Of a stretch of DNA of 13,403 nucleotides, positions 1 through 6,970 are shown piece by piece; position 1 is the stretch's first letter, and each line of letters begins with the position of its first letter. Origin of the DNA: UBA5336 sp039198685 (GTDB taxonomy: Bacteria; Pseudomonadota; Alphaproteobacteria; Caulobacterales; Hyphomonadaceae); contig JBCCTK010000092.1 in assembly GCA_039198685.1 (NCBI GenBank), forward strand, positions 1-13,403. The letters run 5' to 3'. The notes below the pieces were generated by a model, which was not told the DNA's origin, ran no database searches, and saw only the letters and a list, made by a program, of their open reading frames with translations. A program made the position numbers and the translations under genes.

Positions 1-321
1 CGGGGTGTGCGCGCTGGTAATATACCGTTGGTTCCGGGCGTGCCGACGCCGCCGCTGCTCTTGCAGCTCAAGCGTCCCATGGTGGTTGGGTTAAAGATCA
101 GTGCAGAGCGTCTTGTTCAAATTCGGCGCCAGCGGCTCTTATCACTCAACGAGTCTCCTGAAACGTCTTACGCGGACGAAGCCGCCGTCCAGGATGAAGT
201 CACACAGGCCAATCGTCTCTACCAGAGAAACAAATGGGTTGTGATCGACGTCTCCCGAAAATCTGTTGAAGAAACGGCGGCAGCGATCCTGAACAAACTC
301 AATGATCGCAGGGGCCATTAA
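1..321 (+). CDS. ppsR: PpsR-type pyruvate,phosphate dikinase / PEP synthase regulatory protein, C-terminal part (5' truncated by window)
   Basis: The reading frame is open from base 1, so only about the last 106 residues are present. The GTG at base 7 is probably internal rather than the start. The visible part carries the conserved C-terminal block of the DUF299/PpsR family: a NIPLVPGVP segment, then VVGLKISAERLVQIR, an aspartate/tyrosine spacer, and the WVVIDVSRKSVEETAAAIL tail. Family members are bifunctional Ser/Thr kinase / Pi-dependent phosphorylases that switch pyruvate,phosphate dikinase or PEP synthase off and on. The P-loop that defines the catalytic site lies upstream, outside the window. 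The TAA stop overlaps the maf start by one base (TAATG), so the two genes are probably co-transcribed and coupled. The identification is firm; whether the partner is PPDK or PEPS cannot be told from here. Confidence 0.93.
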   Translation, partial: RGVRAGNIPLVPGVPTPPLLLQLKRPMVVGLKISAERLVQIRRQRLLSLNESPETSYADEAAVQDEVTQANRLYQRNKWVVIDVSRKSVEETAAAILNKLNDRRGH

Positions 322-911
322 TGGATGTGGTCCTCGCTTCAGGCAGTGCTTCGCGCCGCGCTTTGCTTGCCCATGCGGGTGTGACAGCAGATGCGGTGAA
401 ACCGGGTGTAGACGAAGAGGCCCTAAAGACAGCACTGCGCGCTGAAGGCGCCAGCGTCCGCGACCAGGCGATGGCCCTTGCAGAAATGAAGGCGATCCGG
501 ATCTCCCGTGTTCGCGCTGGACTGGTGATCGGTGGCGACCAGATGCTCGCGCTGGGAAAGGATGCATTCGACAAACCGAGAGATCTACTTGGCGCGCGGG
601 ACCATCTAAGAGCGTTATCGGGCCAAACCCACACCCTTGAGACCGCGCTGGTGGTTTGTGAAGGCGGCGCTCCCGTATGGCGCCATCTTTCACGTCCAAG
701 GTTGACGATGCGACCCCTGACAGAGTCGTTCATTGATTCCTATGTCGAGACCTGTGGCGAGGCTTTGTTATCAACGGTAGGCGCATATCAACTTGAGAGC
801 TTGGGCAGTCAGCTCTTCACACATATTGAGGGAGATTACTTCTCAATATTGGGTCTGCCACTGTTGCCGCTCCTTGAGTATTTGCGCGTTCGAGGTGTTC
901 TGAAGGCGTGA
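321..911 (+). CDS. maf: Maf family nucleoside triphosphate pyrophosphatase
   Basis: A 196-residue protein of typical Maf length. The N-terminal LASGSASRRALL (residues 5-16) is the family signature that contacts the nucleotide phosphates. The GGDQM motif (71-75) holds the expected catalytic aspartate, D73, and GAYQLESLGSQLF plus IEGDYFSILGLPL near residues 154-180 are the conserved C-terminal blocks. Maf enzymes hydrolyse non-canonical or selected NTPs to NMP and pyrophosphate as a house-cleaning step, and some affect septum formation. The start ATG overlaps the ppsR stop and has an AGGGG ribosome-binding site at 309-313 with a 7-base spacer. The stop overlaps the GTG start of aroE. The GAYQLE/GDYFSILGLP wording looks like the subgroup found beside aroE in alphaproteobacteria rather than the dTTPase subgroup, so the preferred substrate is open. 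Confidence 0.95.
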   Translation: MDVVLASGSASRRALLAHAGVTADAVKPGVDEEALKTALRAEGASVRDQAMALAEMKAIRISRVRAGLVIGGDQMLALGKDAFDKPRDLLGARDHLRALSGQTHTLETALVVCEGGAPVWRHLSRPRLTMRPLTESFIDSYVETCGEALLSTVGAYQLESLGSQLFTHIEGDYFSILGLPLLPLLEYLRVRGVLKA

Positions 912-1729
912 CTAAGCTGTACGGCGTAATTGGCGACCCAATCGCACAATCCCTTTCCCCACTGATCCACAGGGGTTGGATGCGCGACCTGGCATTGGAT
1001 GCTGACTATCGCGCGTTTCAAATCCCGACTGGACAGGCCATTTCTGGTTTGACAGCCTTGGAGCGCGAAGGTGTGCGCGGGTTGAATGTAACGATGCCGC
1101 ACAAAGGTGCTGTGCTGCCGGCCTGCGCCGAGATGAGCAAACTGGTCGCCATGTTGGGCGCGGCCAATACGCTCACACGCAGCCAGGACGGCACGTGGCG
1201 CGCAGACAATACCGACCGTGATGGTTTCCTTGAAGATTATTCGGAATTTGTGGGCGGCGGCTTTGATGGGGCACGCATTCTCATATTAGGCGCTGGCGGT
1301 GCGGCCCGTGCGGTCGTCCATGCCTTGCACCATGCCGGTGCCGATCTTGTCATTGCAAATCGCACGAAGGGCCGCGCAGAAGATATGTGCGCTCAGTTCG
1401 CCCTGCCCTTGAAACGTGCCATTGGTCTAGACCAGCTTGCAGACGCCATGGATTTTGCTGAAGGACTGATCAACTGCATCAGCCTCAAGGACGCAGGTGC
1501 ATCCTTCACACTCCCCGATGGCGATGGACGACCCTTCTACGATTTATCCTACGGTCCCGATACCGATGCGGGTTTGACCCAAGCCGCCCACAAAGGCTGG
1601 GTCACGCGCGATGGAATTGGTATGCTGGTCGGGCAGGCCGCCCTCTCTTTTGAAATCTGGCACGGCGTTCAACCCAACCGACAAATCGCCGTCGGGCGCT
1701 GCCGAAATGCTCTGGAGGCGCTGAAATGA
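908..1729 (+). CDS. aroE: Shikimate dehydrogenase (NADP+)
   Basis: 273 residues, full length for AroE. It reduces 3-dehydroshikimate to shikimate in the aromatic amino-acid pathway. Visible motifs: the SLSP shikimate-binding loop (15-18), NVTMPHK (60-66) with catalytic K66, the DNTDRDGF motif (100-107) with catalytic partner D103, the Rossmann glycine loop GAGGAARA (128-135), the NRT motif (151-153) that reads the NADP 2'-phosphate, and the C-terminal DGIGMLVGQAA block (235-245). The start is GTG at 908, overlapping the maf TGA (GTGA). A GAGG lies rather far upstream (892-895), so translation probably depends on coupling to maf. The TGA stop overlaps the ATG of coaE. All catalytic residues are present and nothing suggests a YdiB/quinate variant. 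Confidence 0.97.
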   Translation: MTKLYGVIGDPIAQSLSPLIHRGWMRDLALDADYRAFQIPTGQAISGLTALEREGVRGLNVTMPHKGAVLPACAEMSKLVAMLGAANTLTRSQDGTWRADNTDRDGFLEDYSEFVGGGFDGARILILGAGGAARAVVHALHHAGADLVIANRTKGRAEDMCAQFALPLKRAIGLDQLADAMDFAEGLINCISLKDAGASFTLPDGDGRPFYDLSYGPDTDAGLTQAAHKGWVTRDGIGMLVGQAALSFEIWHGVQPNRQIAVGRCRNALEALK

Positions 1730-2340
1730 TCCGCCTCGGTCTTACAGGATCAATCGGTATGGGAAAGTCCGCAACGGCCCAGATGTTCCGCGAGGTGGGC
1801 GCTGCGGTCTATGATGCCGACGCCGCTGTTCACAGCATTTACCAACCCGGTGGAAGCGCCGTTGACCCTGTCAGCGCTGCCTTCGAGGGTGTGCTCGATA
1901 CGGAAGGCGGCATTGACCGGGATGCCCTGCGCTCCAGGGTTTTGGGAGATTCCGCTGCGATCTCCCGTCTCGAATCCATCGTTCATCCCTTGGTCGGACT
2001 GACCCAACTCGAATTTCTCCAGTCGCACATGGACAAGGGCGCTGCCTATGTTGTCTTGGATGTCCCTCTTCTTTTTGAGACCGGTGGCGACACCCGGTGT
2101 GATTACGTTGCCGTGGTGAGTGCGCCTGCGGCCGTCCAGCGCGAACGCGTTCTTGCGCGTGGAGAGATGGATGATACCCAATTCGAGGCGATTGTTGCCA
2201 AACAGGTTCCCGATTCTGACAAACGCGCGAAAGCGGATTTTGTGATCAGTTCTGCATTCGGATTTGAATTTGCGCGCGCACACGTGCATGCGATCGCACA
2301 CTTGATGAATCGTTTGGCTGGGGAGGCTTCAAATGACTGA
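1726..2340 (+). CDS. coaE: Dephospho-CoA kinase
   Basis: 204 residues. It phosphorylates the 3'-hydroxyl of the ribose of dephospho-CoA, the last step of CoA synthesis. The Walker A loop GSIGMGKS is at residues 8-15. The YDADAAVH stretch (29-36) holds the conserved aspartates that bind substrate, VHP is at 86-88, and DVPLLFETG (112-120) is the family signature. The start ATG overlaps the aroE stop (ATGA) and has a good GGAGG site at 1714-1718 with a 7-base spacer. The gene ends 8 bases inside the start of dnaQ. Length and motifs are those of a normal single-domain CoaE. Confidence 0.97.
   Translation: MIRLGLTGSIGMGKSATAQMFREVGAAVYDADAAVHSIYQPGGSAVDPVSAAFEGVLDTEGGIDRDALRSRVLGDSAAISRLESIVHPLVGLTQLEFLQSHMDKGAAYVVLDVPLLFETGGDTRCDYVAVVSAPAAVQRERVLARGEMDDTQFEAIVAKQVPDSDKRAKADFVISSAFGFEFARAHVHAIAHLMNRLAGEASND
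2321..2326 (+). promoter_or_regulatory. Ribosome binding site of dnaQ inside coaE
   Basis: GGGAGG sits 6 bases before the dnaQ ATG and inside the last codons of coaE. It supports the 8-base overlap between the two genes and lets dnaQ initiate independently of coaE termination. Confidence 0.75.
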
Positions 2341-3034
2341 ATCCAATCGCGAGATTGCGTTTGACACGGAGACGACAGGGCTTGACCCAAACAATGGCGA
2401 CCGGGTGATTGAAGTTGGCGCCGTCGAACTGGTCAATCATGTGCCCACGGGCAAGACGTTTCGTATGCTTATCAATCCAGGTCGAGACGTGTCCGAGGCC
2501 ACCGTGCGCATCACCGGCCTGACCGATGACATCCTGGCCGACAAGCCGACTTTTGAGGACCCGACGGTCGTCGATGCCCTGATTGATTTCATAGGCGACG
2601 CACAGATCGTGGCGCACAATGCCAATTTCGATAAGGGTTTCCTGAATATGGAGCTTGAGCGCTGTGGAAAGGCCACTTACCCGGAGGCGCGCTGGACCGA
2701 TACACTGACGATGGCGAAAAAACGTTTTCCTGGGGCCCCTGCGAGTCTCGATGCGCTTTGCCGACGCTTTGATATTTCCCTGGATGGCCGCACCCTGCAC
2801 GGCGCTTTGCTTGATGCACAACTCTTGGCTGATGTTTACCTTGAATTGTTGGGAGGGCGTGCTCGGGCTTTTGAATTTGCCGCAAAGGATAGCGCCTCAA
2901 GCGATGGAACCCGTGAACCGGCACGCCAAAGACCCAAACCCCTTTCAAGCCAAGTGTCTGAGGACGAAAAAGCGCTGCATGATGCCTTCATCGCCGCCAT
3001 GGGTGAAAACGCGCTTTGGCGGCGATACGGTTAG
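2333..3034 (+). CDS. dnaQ: DNA polymerase III epsilon subunit (3'-5' proofreading exonuclease)
   Basis: 233 residues, slightly shorter than the E. coli protein. It is a DEDDh exonuclease: ExoI is FDTETTG with D11 and E13, ExoII is AHNANFD with D100, and ExoIII is HGALLDAQ with H156 and D161, so all catalytic and metal-binding residues are present. In the replicase core it removes misinserted bases and binds the alpha subunit through its C-terminal tail. Here residues 180-233 form a charged, low-complexity linker ending in a short helix-like segment. The ATG lies 8 bases inside coaE and has a strong GGGAGG site at 2321-2326, spacer 6, which fixes the start. This is the last gene of the plus-strand cluster, and its stop is 4 bases from the stop of convergent secB. 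That leaves no room for a separate terminator. Confidence 0.97.
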   Translation: MTESNREIAFDTETTGLDPNNGDRVIEVGAVELVNHVPTGKTFRMLINPGRDVSEATVRITGLTDDILADKPTFEDPTVVDALIDFIGDAQIVAHNANFDKGFLNMELERCGKATYPEARWTDTLTMAKKRFPGAPASLDALCRRFDISLDGRTLHGALLDAQLLADVYLELLGGRARAFEFAAKDSASSDGTREPARQRPKPLSSQVSEDEKALHDAFIAAMGENALWRRYG

Positions 3035-3038
3035 CCGT

Positions 3039-3560
3039 TTAATTTTGCGGTTGCCGCGGTGGCATCGGCATATTTGGCTGCGGCGGTCCATCGGCCTGGT
3101 TACGCTCTTTTTGAGATCGGTAAAGCTGTACAAAATCAACGGGATCGATAAGCAATGGCGGAAAACCACCCTCACGGGTGATGTCGGCGATGAGGCGCCG
3201 TGCAAACGGAAACAACATGCGCGGGCAATCAATCAAAAGCGCAGCTTCTGCGTCGGCTTCGGACATGCCGATGACCTGGAACACACCGCCATAATCGAGT
3301 TCTGTAAGAAAAAGCGTCGCGGTTTCGGTATGCGCTTTCGCCTTCAGTTTGAGGCTGACTTCGAAAATCCCATTTCCCTGTTCGTGGGGCACCGCGCTCA
3401 CATCGATACCCAGATCAATGTTTGGGCGTTCATCAGCGGTTTTATTACCGGGATTCTCGAATGAAAGATCTTTCACATACTGGCTCATGGCCCGCAATTG
3501 TGGGCCGTTTTGGCCGGATTGTGCAGGGCCTGGCCCTATCGGTGCGCTGGTATCGCTCAT
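3039..3560 (-). CDS. secB: Protein-export chaperone SecB
   Basis: The chosen start gives 173 residues. SecB is a cytosolic homotetrameric chaperone that keeps preproteins unfolded and hands them to SecA. Visible family blocks are QYVKDLSFENP (27-37), the central beta-sheet with LDYGGVFQV (88-96), and CPRMLFPFARRLIADIT plus GGFPPLLIDPVDFVQLY near residues 112-147. The frame stays open upstream to 3617, but the extra residues are Arg-rich and unlike SecB. The ATG at 3560 has GAGGA just upstream and begins the usual polar MSDT tail, so I chose it. The C-terminal tail is Pro/Gln/Met-rich. The gene is divergent from the Tim44-like gene (128-base spacer) and convergent with dnaQ. Its presence suggests a typical Gram-negative Sec-dependent envelope. 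Confidence 0.96.
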   Translation of the reverse strand: MSDTSAPIGPGPAQSGQNGPQLRAMSQYVKDLSFENPGNKTADERPNIDLGIDVSAVPHEQGNGIFEVSLKLKAKAHTETATLFLTELDYGGVFQVIGMSEADAEAALLIDCPRMLFPFARRLIADITREGGFPPLLIDPVDFVQLYRSQKERNQADGPPQPNMPMPPRQPQN

Positions 3561-3688
3561 GGGTCCTCGCTTGAGAAATATAGCCCGGCGGCTAACATGC
3601 CTCAGCCAGGCGGGCAACGCTCACTGGTATAGCGGCCAGGAATGCCCTATCTAATTAGTTGCGCGCCTCAATTATGCTGGAAATTTGA

Positions 3689-4303
3689 ATGCTCGAAGTC
3701 CTGATCCTCGCAGCCATCGCGTTGTTCGTCCTGTCGCGGCTCTATGTGGCGTTAGGGCGCGATGATGGTCCCCCAGAGGGAACAACGCGTGGTGAACCCG
3801 AAGCTGTTCAGGCCGCTCCAAATCAGGGCGACCCGTTACAACCGGCCTCCAGCGCGGAGAGTTCGCCGGATATAGAACCCAGTTTTACCGGTCCTGCCGC
3901 TGGAGGATTAGAAGAGATTTACCGCGCGGATCGAGCGTTCAACCCCCGTGCCTTTCTTCACGGAGCGCGCAGTGCTTACGAAATGATCGTGGAGGCCTTT
4001 GCCGAAGGGGATCGCGGTACACTGCGCCCACTCCTCGACGATGATGTCTATGAAGCATGGGACGCTGCTATATCCAGCCGCGAATCGACCGGCGAGGAGC
4101 CCTGGCGTCTATTGCGTATCAAAAAGGCTGAGATTGAGGACGCAGGCCTAACGGACGGTGTGGCGCGAGTCATGGTTCTTTACGAGGCTGAACTCGGCGA
4201 TGGTGAAAAAACAAAAATTGCCAAAGAGATCTGGACCTTCATGCGCACGATCACGTCCAGCGATCCAAATTGGCTGTTGGATGATGTTGAAATCGCTGCC
4301 TAG
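3689..4303 (+). CDS. Tim44/TimA-type inner-membrane adaptor protein
   Basis: 204 residues. It has one N-terminal membrane segment (about residues 3-20, hydrophobic with few charges), then a Pro/Glu/Gln-rich linker (25-70), then a Tim44-like domain from about 75 to 204. The domain block FNPRAFLHGARSAYEMIVEAFAEGD, followed by LRPLLDDDVYEAW, is the typical start of this fold. In mitochondria Tim44 tethers Hsp70 to the translocon. The alphaproteobacterial homologues (TimA) are membrane-anchored proteins of less certain role. The start ATG has GGAA about 7 bases upstream. It is divergent from secB, and in many alphaproteobacteria this gene sits between secB (often with fxsA) and mltA, as here without fxsA. 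Domain assignment is confident; function is inferred. Confidence 0.9.
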   Translation: MLEVLILAAIALFVLSRLYVALGRDDGPPEGTTRGEPEAVQAAPNQGDPLQPASSAESSPDIEPSFTGPAAGGLEEIYRADRAFNPRAFLHGARSAYEMIVEAFAEGDRGTLRPLLDDDVYEAWDAAISSRESTGEEPWRLLRIKKAEIEDAGLTDGVARVMVLYEAELGDGEKTKIAKEIWTFMRTITSSDPNWLLDDVEIAA

Positions 4304-4315
4304 GCGCGTGTATTT

Positions 4316-4329
4316 AACGCTATAGCGTT
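4316..4329. promoter_or_regulatory. Perfect 14-bp palindrome upstream of mltA (candidate operator)
   Basis: AACGCTATAGCGTT is a gap-free perfect palindrome in the 46-base gap between the Tim44-like gene and mltA. Its last two bases run into TTGACA (4328-4333), an exact -35 consensus hexamer, but no convincing -10 box follows at the right distance before the mltA start. It could be a dimeric regulator site or chance. No regulator gene is nearby to pair with it. Confidence 0.35.
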
Positions 4330-4349
4330 GACATCGACAGGCTTGCTTT

Positions 4350-5591
4350 ATGTGTATGCGGTTCCTGGGCCTACTCGTCTTGCTTGTGTGGCTCTTGTCG
4401 GGATGTGCCACATCCCCACCAGTTCAACACGCCACGCAGCCCCAAGCACGCGATCTAGAACCAGCCCCAATGCTTGCAGCTCCCGCGCGCGAGCCCACGA
4501 GGTTTGACGCGCTGAAGGCTTGGGATGGCGCGTCGCTGGTAGCCGGTGCCACAGCGTTGCTCAGGAGTTGCGAAGGGTTGGCCCAGCGTGATCGCGCTGA
4601 ATGGCTGTCGGCACAGGCGACATGGGCCGGAACCGTAGGAGAGTGGCAGCCCATTTGCGCCAGCCTCTCAAGCACAGGCGCGGACAGTGCCTCTGCCCAG
4701 AAGGTTTTTGAGGCGCTTATGGTTCCGGTGGAAATAAGCGCGAGCGATGGGGCTTCCCGTTTCACAGGGTATTTCGAGCCTTTGATTGAAGCTCGCCGGA
4801 TTCCCCAGCCCGGTTTTACAGCGCCGGTTCCAGGCCCGCCAACGGATTTGGTTCAATCGCCAACCGGTCCCCTTCAACGCCGTGCCGATGGCACGACCCG
4901 TCCCTATCCGGCGCGCGCCGAGATTGAACCCGAATTGGATCAGGTATTGGGGTATGCGCACCCCGCAGATGTCTTCTTCCTCCAGATTCAGGGATCCGGT
5001 AGACTGCTTTTTGGCGACGGAACAACGGTGCGTGCTGCCTATTTTGCGCACAATGGTCAACGCTTCCGGTCGACGGCCAACTGGCTTCTGGATCGCGGAA
5101 AAATCACACGGGGCGAGGCTTCCATGCAGGGCATTCGAGCGTGGATGGACCGGGTCAGCCTGGCTGAAGCCCAAGCCGCGATGAACGCCAATCCCCGCTT
5201 TGTCTTCTTTCAGGCCCTCCCCGAAGGCGACCCCACTCTCGGACCCAGGGGCGCAGCGGACCTGCCGCTGACGCCGTTTGGCTCCATGGCGGTGGACCGC
5301 GACTATCATGCCTTGGGCGTGCCCTACTTGGTGGAAACCAATGCACCAGGCTTGGGCGGATCATGGCGCGGTATCCTCGTGTCCCAAGATACGGGCGGGG
5401 CCATTAAAGGCCCCGTGCGCGGGGATATCTATTTCGGCACGGGTGATGACGCTGGGACACGCGCTGGCACCATGAACGCTCCAGGGCGACTTTGGGCGCT
5501 CTTGCCCCGTGCCACAGCAGAGCGATTGCTGCTTCTGGATACTGCAGAATCAACCAACGACCAGATTGTCCTTCGAGCTCGCCTGCCCTAA
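4350..5591 (+). CDS. mltA: Membrane-bound lytic murein transglycosylase A, lipoprotein
   Basis: 413 residues. It cleaves the MurNAc-GlcNAc bond of peptidoglycan to give 1,6-anhydro products and acts in the periplasm. A lipoprotein signal is visible: hydrophobic residues 5-16 and a lipobox LLSGC with C19 as the lipidation site, followed by a Pro/Ala-rich linker to about residue 50. The MltA domain includes SRFTGYFEPLIEARR (136-150) and PADVFFLQIQGSGRL (205-219). The C-terminal 3D-type domain has VSQDTGGAIKG (344-354) and RGDIYFGTG (357-365), whose conserved aspartates D347 and D359 include the expected catalytic acid region. A second in-frame ATG is 6 bases on (residue 3), and neither has a strong ribosome-binding site. 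The smr gene begins 9 bases downstream, so the two are probably one transcript. Confidence 0.96.
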   Translation: MCMRFLGLLVLLVWLLSGCATSPPVQHATQPQARDLEPAPMLAAPAREPTRFDALKAWDGASLVAGATALLRSCEGLAQRDRAEWLSAQATWAGTVGEWQPICASLSSTGADSASAQKVFEALMVPVEISASDGASRFTGYFEPLIEARRIPQPGFTAPVPGPPTDLVQSPTGPLQRRADGTTRPYPARAEIEPELDQVLGYAHPADVFFLQIQGSGRLLFGDGTTVRAAYFAHNGQRFRSTANWLLDRGKITRGEASMQGIRAWMDRVSLAEAQAAMNANPRFVFFQALPEGDPTLGPRGAADLPLTPFGSMAVDRDYHALGVPYLVETNAPGLGGSWRGILVSQDTGGAIKGPVRGDIYFGTGDDAGTRAGTMNAPGRLWALLPRATAERLLLLDTAESTNDQIVLRARLP

Positions 5592-5600
5592 ATCCGCGCC

Positions 5601-6125
5601 ATGGCCGGACGTAAACTTACACCCACTGAACAGCGTGGCTGGGCGCGTGTGACCCAGTCCATCCGGCCGCTAAACGGCGTTCAGATTCAGGCGCCTGAGC
5701 AAGCTGATCTGGAATCTGAGATCGAGTCTTTGAAGGCGGCGCCGAAACATGGGGTTCGAGCACCAATTCGGACTGAACCCTCCAAACCAGTGTCCAGACC
5801 AGCAATACCAGCAGCCCTTCGCGACCGCGAACGGAGAGTTCGGCGAGGACAGCTGGAAATCGACGCATACATAGACTTGCATGGGCTGACCCAATCCCAA
5901 GCTGACCGGCGCCTGCCTGCATTCCTCCTGAACCAGAGGCGCAATGGGGCACGGTGTGTTTTGGTGATTACGGGCAAAGGCCGGGGCGGCGAGGGCATCT
6001 TGCGCCGGAATTTCCTGGATTGGCTCACCAGTGGACGGGCCAGCGATCAGGTCTCCGGCTATGCTACGGCTCACATCCGCCATGGCGGAAGCGGCGCGTT
6101 CTACGTGTTTTTGCGCCGACTTTAG
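5601..6125 (+). CDS. Smr domain protein
   Basis: 174 residues. The N-terminal part (1-80) is basic and low in complexity, and the C-terminal Smr domain spans about 85-174. Family motifs are IDLHG (91-95), VLVITGKG (120-127) and HGGSGAFYVFL (161-171). Smr domains are found alone or at the end of MutS2 and are associated with DNA or RNA nuclease activity; stand-alone proteobacterial forms have few assigned functions. The gene follows mltA by 9 bases with no clear Shine-Dalgarno sequence, suggesting reinitiation. Its TAG stop overlaps the stop of the minus-strand hydrolase by 4 bases. Placement beside mltA is common in alphaproteobacteria, but I infer no functional link. Confidence 0.92.
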   Translation: MAGRKLTPTEQRGWARVTQSIRPLNGVQIQAPEQADLESEIESLKAAPKHGVRAPIRTEPSKPVSRPAIPAALRDRERRVRRGQLEIDAYIDLHGLTQSQADRRLPAFLLNQRRNGARCVLVITGKGRGGEGILRRNFLDWLTSGRASDQVSGYATAHIRHGGSGAFYVFLRRL

Positions 6126-6853
6126 CCCAGCACTTCGCCGAGAAACTGGCGGAAGCTGGACCAGCTTCTCTTGTCTGCCGCCGCTTCATAGACCGTACCC
6201 ATCTCCGGATTGTTCGCACCCGGAGTCGTGAAGGCGTGCATGGCCGTTCCGAACCCATAAAGCTGCCAATCGGCTTCAGCGGCTACCATTTCCTCTGACA
6301 GCCCCATCACGTCTTCAGGTTTGGCCATCGGGTCCAGCCAGCCATGATAAGCGATCACTTTTGCGTCGATTTTATAGTCAGAAAGGTTGGTGGGCGCGCC
6401 GAACAGGCCGTGGAAGCTAGCCACACCAGCGACATCCATCCCGGCCCGAGCCATATCCAGGACGCAGAGACCTCCAAAGCAGAACCCCGCAGCCGCGCGG
6501 GCGCTGGTATCCACGCCCTCAAGCGTTTTGGCATGCTCTACGGCGCCATTCAGGCGGGCCTGAAGTTCGGCGCGATCTTCCACCAGAGGCATCATCAGCG
6601 CCTGATTTTCCTCAACCGTGGTTCCGCGCTTGTCCGTGCCGTAAACGTCGATGGCAAAAGCAGCATAGCCCAGTTCAGCGGCGATCCTGTCTGCCTTCCC
6701 CTGCTCATAATCGGATTGACCGGCCCAGGCATGGGCGACGAGGACCACCTTGGCCGCTGGACCATCTGGCAGCGCGAGGTATCCGTCATAGGACGCCCCG
6801 CTGACATCATATTTGAACGAACGTGATGTGATACCCAAGATTGCGTCCTCCAT
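6122..6853 (-). CDS. Dienelactone hydrolase family protein
   Basis: 243 residues of the alpha/beta-hydrolase fold. The nucleophile elbow is GFCFGG (123-128) with C125, the acid is D174 in GWLDPM and the base is H206 in AMHAF. This Cys-Asp-His triad is diagnostic of the DLH family. The early block VVLVAHAWAGQSDYE (36-50) supplies the oxyanion region. Family members hydrolyse dienelactone in chlorocatechol breakdown, but most chromosomal copies such as this one have unknown ester or thioester substrates. No catechol-pathway genes are near, so I do not assign that role. No signal peptide is seen, so it is probably cytoplasmic. The ATG at 6853 lacks an upstream ribosome-binding site, and a TTG at codon 6 (6838) has GGAGG 8 bases before it and is a serious alternative. 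It is divergent from the ABC operon and convergent with smr. Confidence 0.93.
   Translation of the reverse strand: MEDAILGITSRSFKYDVSGASYDGYLALPDGPAAKVVLVAHAWAGQSDYEQGKADRIAAELGYAAFAIDVYGTDKRGTTVEENQALMMPLVEDRAELQARLNGAVEHAKTLEGVDTSARAAAGFCFGGLCVLDMARAGMDVAGVASFHGLFGAPTNLSDYKIDAKVIAYHGWLDPMAKPEDVMGLSEEMVAAEADWQLYGFGTAMHAFTTPGANNPEMGTVYEAAADKRSWSSFRQFLGEVLG
6847..6851 (-). promoter_or_regulatory. GGAGG inside the first codons of the hydrolase gene (may mark a TTG start)
   Basis: Read on the minus strand, GGAGG begins at the last base of the ATG chosen as the start and lies 8 bases before an in-frame TTG at 6838-6836. Upstream of the ATG there is no purine-rich site, so true initiation may be five codons later. 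Confidence 0.35.
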
Positions 6854-6913
6854 ATTGGCAGAAGTTTCATGTTTTCATGCACAAGAAGTGTGCTTGATGC
6901 CACTGGAATCGAT

Positions 6914-6925
6914 CGGCCAAGGCCG
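6914..6925. repeat. Short inverted repeat in the divergent promoter region
   Basis: CGGCC-AA-GGCCG is a 5-bp inverted repeat around two bases, within the 117-base gap between the divergent hydrolase and ABC ATPase genes. It is the clearest symmetric site in that gap and could be an operator for either gene. A loose -10-like TAAGAT follows at 6950-6955 on the plus strand, without a good -35 box. Confidence 0.25.
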
Positions 6926-6970
6926 TTAAATCGGTCTCAGGGGTTCGGGTAAGATCAGTGGTAGGCTTGC

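Noticed and set aside
3561..3617. Longer SecB starting at 3617
   Set aside because: The extra 19 residues are Arg-rich and unlike SecB. The ATG at 3560 has GAGGA just upstream and the usual polar N-terminus.
6122..6853. Chlorocatechol-pathway role for the dienelactone hydrolase
   Set aside because: The triad fits the family, but no other catechol-degradation gene is in the window and most chromosomal members have other or unknown substrates.
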